From Microbacterium kunmingense (GTDB lineage: Bacteria; Actinomycetota; Actinomycetes; Actinomycetales; Microbacteriaceae): 64,000 nucleotides of DNA. This document shows, one piece after another, positions 61,977 to 64,000 of this stretch. Below the pieces are notes generated by a model. The model made no database searches. It worked only from the letters and a program-made list of their open reading frames with translations, and had not been told where the DNA came from. The stretch covers positions 84,277 to 148,276 of the forward strand of contig NZ_JAKNUS010000010.1 of the NCBI RefSeq assembly GCF_023155745.1. Direction: 5' to 3'. The number at the start of each line of letters is the position of its first letter. The stretch's first letter is position 1. A program made the position numbers and the translations under genes.

Positions 61977-63875
61977 TTAGACGCGGGCGCGATTGCGTGC
62001 TTGAACCGTAACGGTTTGAGTGACCGCCATCGCCAAGTCGAGCTCAGTCCGCGCTTCGTCGAGAAGGGTGACAGTAAGCGCATACGGCTGGGACCGATAG
62101 TCCTCACGGTCGCGGAACCAGGTTCGCGTCTTGTGAGTTAGCACCACGAAGTACGCGTCGCCATCATCTGCTTCGAGCACGGTCGGTCGCCAGTCTTTGA
62201 CCTGGAGGGTCGACTCTCGATGCGCGGTGTGCGGTGGCCTAAAGTTCTGCAGGCGACGGCGGTCACCGAACAGCGGCTGTGGGTTGTCCGGATCCTGCTG
62301 ACTCAGGCGTTCCATGAGCGAATCCACATCAACGTTGCGATAGGCGTCGGTCACCATCGTCGCGGCTGTGTACTCCCGGCGTGTCCGTCGCACTGGTGGG
62401 TCGAACGCCATGGCGATCCGAATAGTACGAGATGAGCTCCGCGGCAACGAGAAGCCCCGTGGGATGGGTATCGGGTGGATGACAGAAGTATCTACCGCTA
62501 TCTCGCCCTCATAAGTCATCGTCACCCGCTGCGGTCGGCTTGCCACTGCCTCCGAGAGTTGAACGACGCCGAACCCGTATCGGGCATGCCGAGTCTTCTC
62601 GTCGAGATCGTTCGCACCTGCTGGGAGCTCTGCTGCGGACGCGAGCAGCGCGCGAACGAGATTGGCAGATGCGTCCGGATACTCATGCAGCACCGCGGCC
62701 GCGGCTCGAGATACCGCTGGAGTTGCGAAGCTCGTGCCGTGCCCCATTCGGAACAGAGGCCCGGACGCTCGGGACGCCGGCCCAAGGACACCGGTGCCTT
62801 GATCTCGGATGTTGGCGAAGCCGGTGTCGTCGATGATGACGTTGCCCGCCGCGGCAACGAAGTCAGGCTTGTTCAGACGGTTTGCGAGTTGACCGTGTCC
62901 AGGGCCCGTCCGGCTGAAAGGCGAAACGTGCCCGACGTGAGCTATCGCGCGGTCGCCGAGTCGCGGGGGATTCCGCTCCGCGGGTGCATCACTATGTGCG
63001 ATTCCCCCAACTGTGACCGCGATCGCGGCATTGGCTGGCTGGGCAAGTTGGTGTTCGCGGAGATGGAGGTGGCTTGGGTAGTCGTCTGCCACATGGTGTC
63101 CGCTAGCGAGAATTCCATCAAAGGGAACAGAGATGTTGCCTGCCGCCACCACGATGACGATGTTCAGTTCGCGTGCCAACTCATCGAGCATCTCCGAAAA
63201 CTCGCCAACGTGCGACGCGCCATAGTCGCGATCGAATCCGAAGCTGAGGTTGAACACTCTCACGTTGCCCTCCGCGTGGAGTCGACGAATCGAATCCACT
63301 ACCAGACTCGCGGGCAAGACTTCGGGTGGGAATTGGGTTGCCTCGGGGTTGCCGTCGACCGGTTCGAGAACTCGGATTGCGTCGACGGAGCCCATCACCC
63401 GAACGATTGGCCCAGCGCGCAGATCTCCCGCGATATCTGGTGCCAGCGCGATGCCGGCCACCATGGTTCCGTGCGGTCCTGGGTCTCTCCAGGCCCGACC
63501 GAGAGCAATGGGCGACGCATGGACCCGCACGTACCCCTCGAGCAGTGGGTGCGACGATGAGGGCAAGTCATCTAGCACGCCGACGGCCGCCGAGTCGCTC
63601 CACTCCACAGAGAGAGTCTCGGCATCGATGCCGCGCCAGTCGCTCGGATCGATGAAAGGAACTGGGGGCGTACGCACGCTCTCGATGACGTACAGGTCTA
63701 GGAGTGGGGTCAACGCCGCCACATCTATCTTGATGCGCGCGGCAGTGAATCGAGGAATCGAGGACTGGGCGACGATCTGGCCACCGAGTTCATTCACCCT
63801 AAGCTCGAGTAATGCCAGCCTGTGCGAAGCTTCGTTCATGTCGTGCGACGGCCACACGGTGACATCCAGGGTCAC
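61977..63875 (-). CDS. Subtilase (peptidase S8), IetS-like, 5' end probably truncated by an IS
   Basis: Serine protease with intact catalytic residues: Asp102 in GVLDDLPSSSHPLL (the usual DTG is changed), His135 in GPHGTMVAG, oxyanion Asn247 in VAAGN and Ser382 in GTSFATP. Residues 1-90 resemble the domain preceding the protease in large subtilases paired with AAA ATPases (IetS of IetAS-type modules, by recall). The 632-residue frame starts at GTG only one nt before the IS boundary and the expected extra N-terminal region is missing. No signal peptide, so cytoplasmic. The ATPase partner is not in view. Confidence 0.8.
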   Translation of the reverse strand: MTLDVTVWPSHDMNEASHRLALLELRVNELGGQIVAQSSIPRFTAARIKIDVAALTPLLDLYVIESVRTPPVPFIDPSDWRGIDAETLSVEWSDSAAVGVLDDLPSSSHPLLEGYVRVHASPIALGRAWRDPGPHGTMVAGIALAPDIAGDLRAGPIVRVMGSVDAIRVLEPVDGNPEATQFPPEVLPASLVVDSIRRLHAEGNVRVFNLSFGFDRDYGASHVGEFSEMLDELARELNIVIVVAAGNISVPFDGILASGHHVADDYPSHLHLREHQLAQPANAAIAVTVGGIAHSDAPAERNPPRLGDRAIAHVGHVSPFSRTGPGHGQLANRLNKPDFVAAAGNVIIDDTGFANIRDQGTGVLGPASRASGPLFRMGHGTSFATPAVSRAAAAVLHEYPDASANLVRALLASAAELPAGANDLDEKTRHARYGFGVVQLSEAVASRPQRVTMTYEGEIAVDTSVIHPIPIPRGFSLPRSSSRTIRIAMAFDPPVRRTRREYTAATMVTDAYRNVDVDSLMERLSQQDPDNPQPLFGDRRRLQNFRPPHTAHRESTLQVKDWRPTVLEADDGDAYFVVLTHKTRTWFRDREDYRSQPYALTVTLLDEARTELDLAMAVTQTVTVQARNRARV

Positions 63876-63878
63876 TAG
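63875..63878. other. CTAG target site at the IS junction
   Basis: CTAG, typical of IS5/IS427-type targets (YTAR), lies exactly between the subtilase frame and the IS left end. A second copy should flank the other IS end beyond the window. Confidence 0.5.
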
Positions 63879-64000
63879 GGCGTGTCTCCCAAAGGTTTGG
63901 GCTGGTCGCTGGAACGCTCGGTGTGTGTCTCGAACGGAGTTGCTGACTGATGCGCAGTGGGAGCTGATTGCTCCGTTGATGCCGTCCTCGCAGGGGCGTC
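63879..64000 (+). mobile_element. Left end of an IS5-family insertion sequence
   Basis: Begins GGCGTGTCTCCCAAAGG, similar to terminal repeats of IS5/IS427-group elements, by recall, and is followed 46 nt later by a transposase start. Runs off the right edge. Confidence 0.7.
63925..64000 (+). CDS. IS5-family transposase, N-terminal fragment
   Basis: GTG start and 25 codons to the window edge reading VSRTELLTDAQWELIAPLMP and on, a classic IS5-type (DUF4096) N-terminus. Only the first part of the transposase is in view; whether it is intact cannot be judged. Confidence 0.8.
   Translation, partial: MSRTELLTDAQWELIAPLMPSSQGR

Overview
The window is high-GC actinobacterial DNA, most probably from the family Microbacteriaceae and plausibly genus Microbacterium. 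Support comes from the protein sequences, the actinobacterial division cluster (sepF, wag31/divIVA and ftsQ present, ftsA absent), GarA, a PASTA kinase and class II DAHP synthase, and many GTG/TTG starts. The genus is an inference. Much of the gene order follows the actinobacterial neighbourhood known from Mycobacterium tuberculosis: wag31 - yggT - sepF - yggS - ftsZ - ftsQ - murC - murG - ftsW - murD - mraY - murF - pbpB - rsmH - mraZ, then DUF3040, prenyl synthase, Rv2175c-like protein, pknL, aroG, acyltransferase and fadD.

Layout. 1-8.8 kb, mostly minus strand: partial hisD, a four-TM protein with an acidic repeat tail, dnaE, a Nudix hydrolase (plus strand), a GNAT remnant, a RluA-family synthase, lspA and wag31. 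8.9-24.5 kb: one long minus-strand division and cell-wall run from mraZ to yggT, tightly packed with many 1-4 nt overlaps. murE is absent from its usual place between ftsI and murF. 24.8-33 kb: DUF3040, prenyl diphosphate synthase, Rv2175c-like regulator, a secreted LysM protein, a PASTA Ser/Thr kinase, aroG, plsC-like acyltransferase and a ROK glucokinase. 33-43.5 kb: acyl-CoA synthetase ending in an eightfold 14-bp tandem repeat, peptide deformylase, a MinD-like ATPase, pyruvate carboxylase, a ParA-like ATPase, two MerR regulators and GarA. 43.6-59.1 kb: a divergent copper pair (Cys-rich four-helix protein and CopC-like protein), lpdA, a CYTH protein, glycogen phosphorylase, amidotransferase, NAD(P)HX epimerase, YihY, prepilin peptidase, aldo/keto reductase, L,D-transpeptidase, MUG glycosylase, YchJ-like, DUF2231, an ArsR-VOC pair and an Old Yellow Enzyme.

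59.37 kb to the right edge is a probable integrated island. It begins at a 3' fragment of a tRNA-Pro gene that keeps the tRNA's own terminator on the chromosomal side. It carries a three-repeat helicase-associated-domain protein whose frame runs through the tRNA fragment, a two-gene unit of an unknown 144-aa protein plus a DprA-like protein, and a subtilase resembling the protease of ATPase-subtilase (IetAS-type) pairs. An IS5-family element, partly in view at the right edge, abuts the subtilase 5' end and has probably truncated it.

Regulation. Ten genes carry TANNNT followed by 6-7 nt and then the start codon, the mark of leaderless transcripts. Other readable sites are three MraZ boxes at 10-bp spacing before mraZ, an ArsR operator lying exactly in the promoter spacer, two palindromes around the ftsZ promoter, and several terminator hairpins. 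No CRISPR array, rRNA or complete tRNA was seen.
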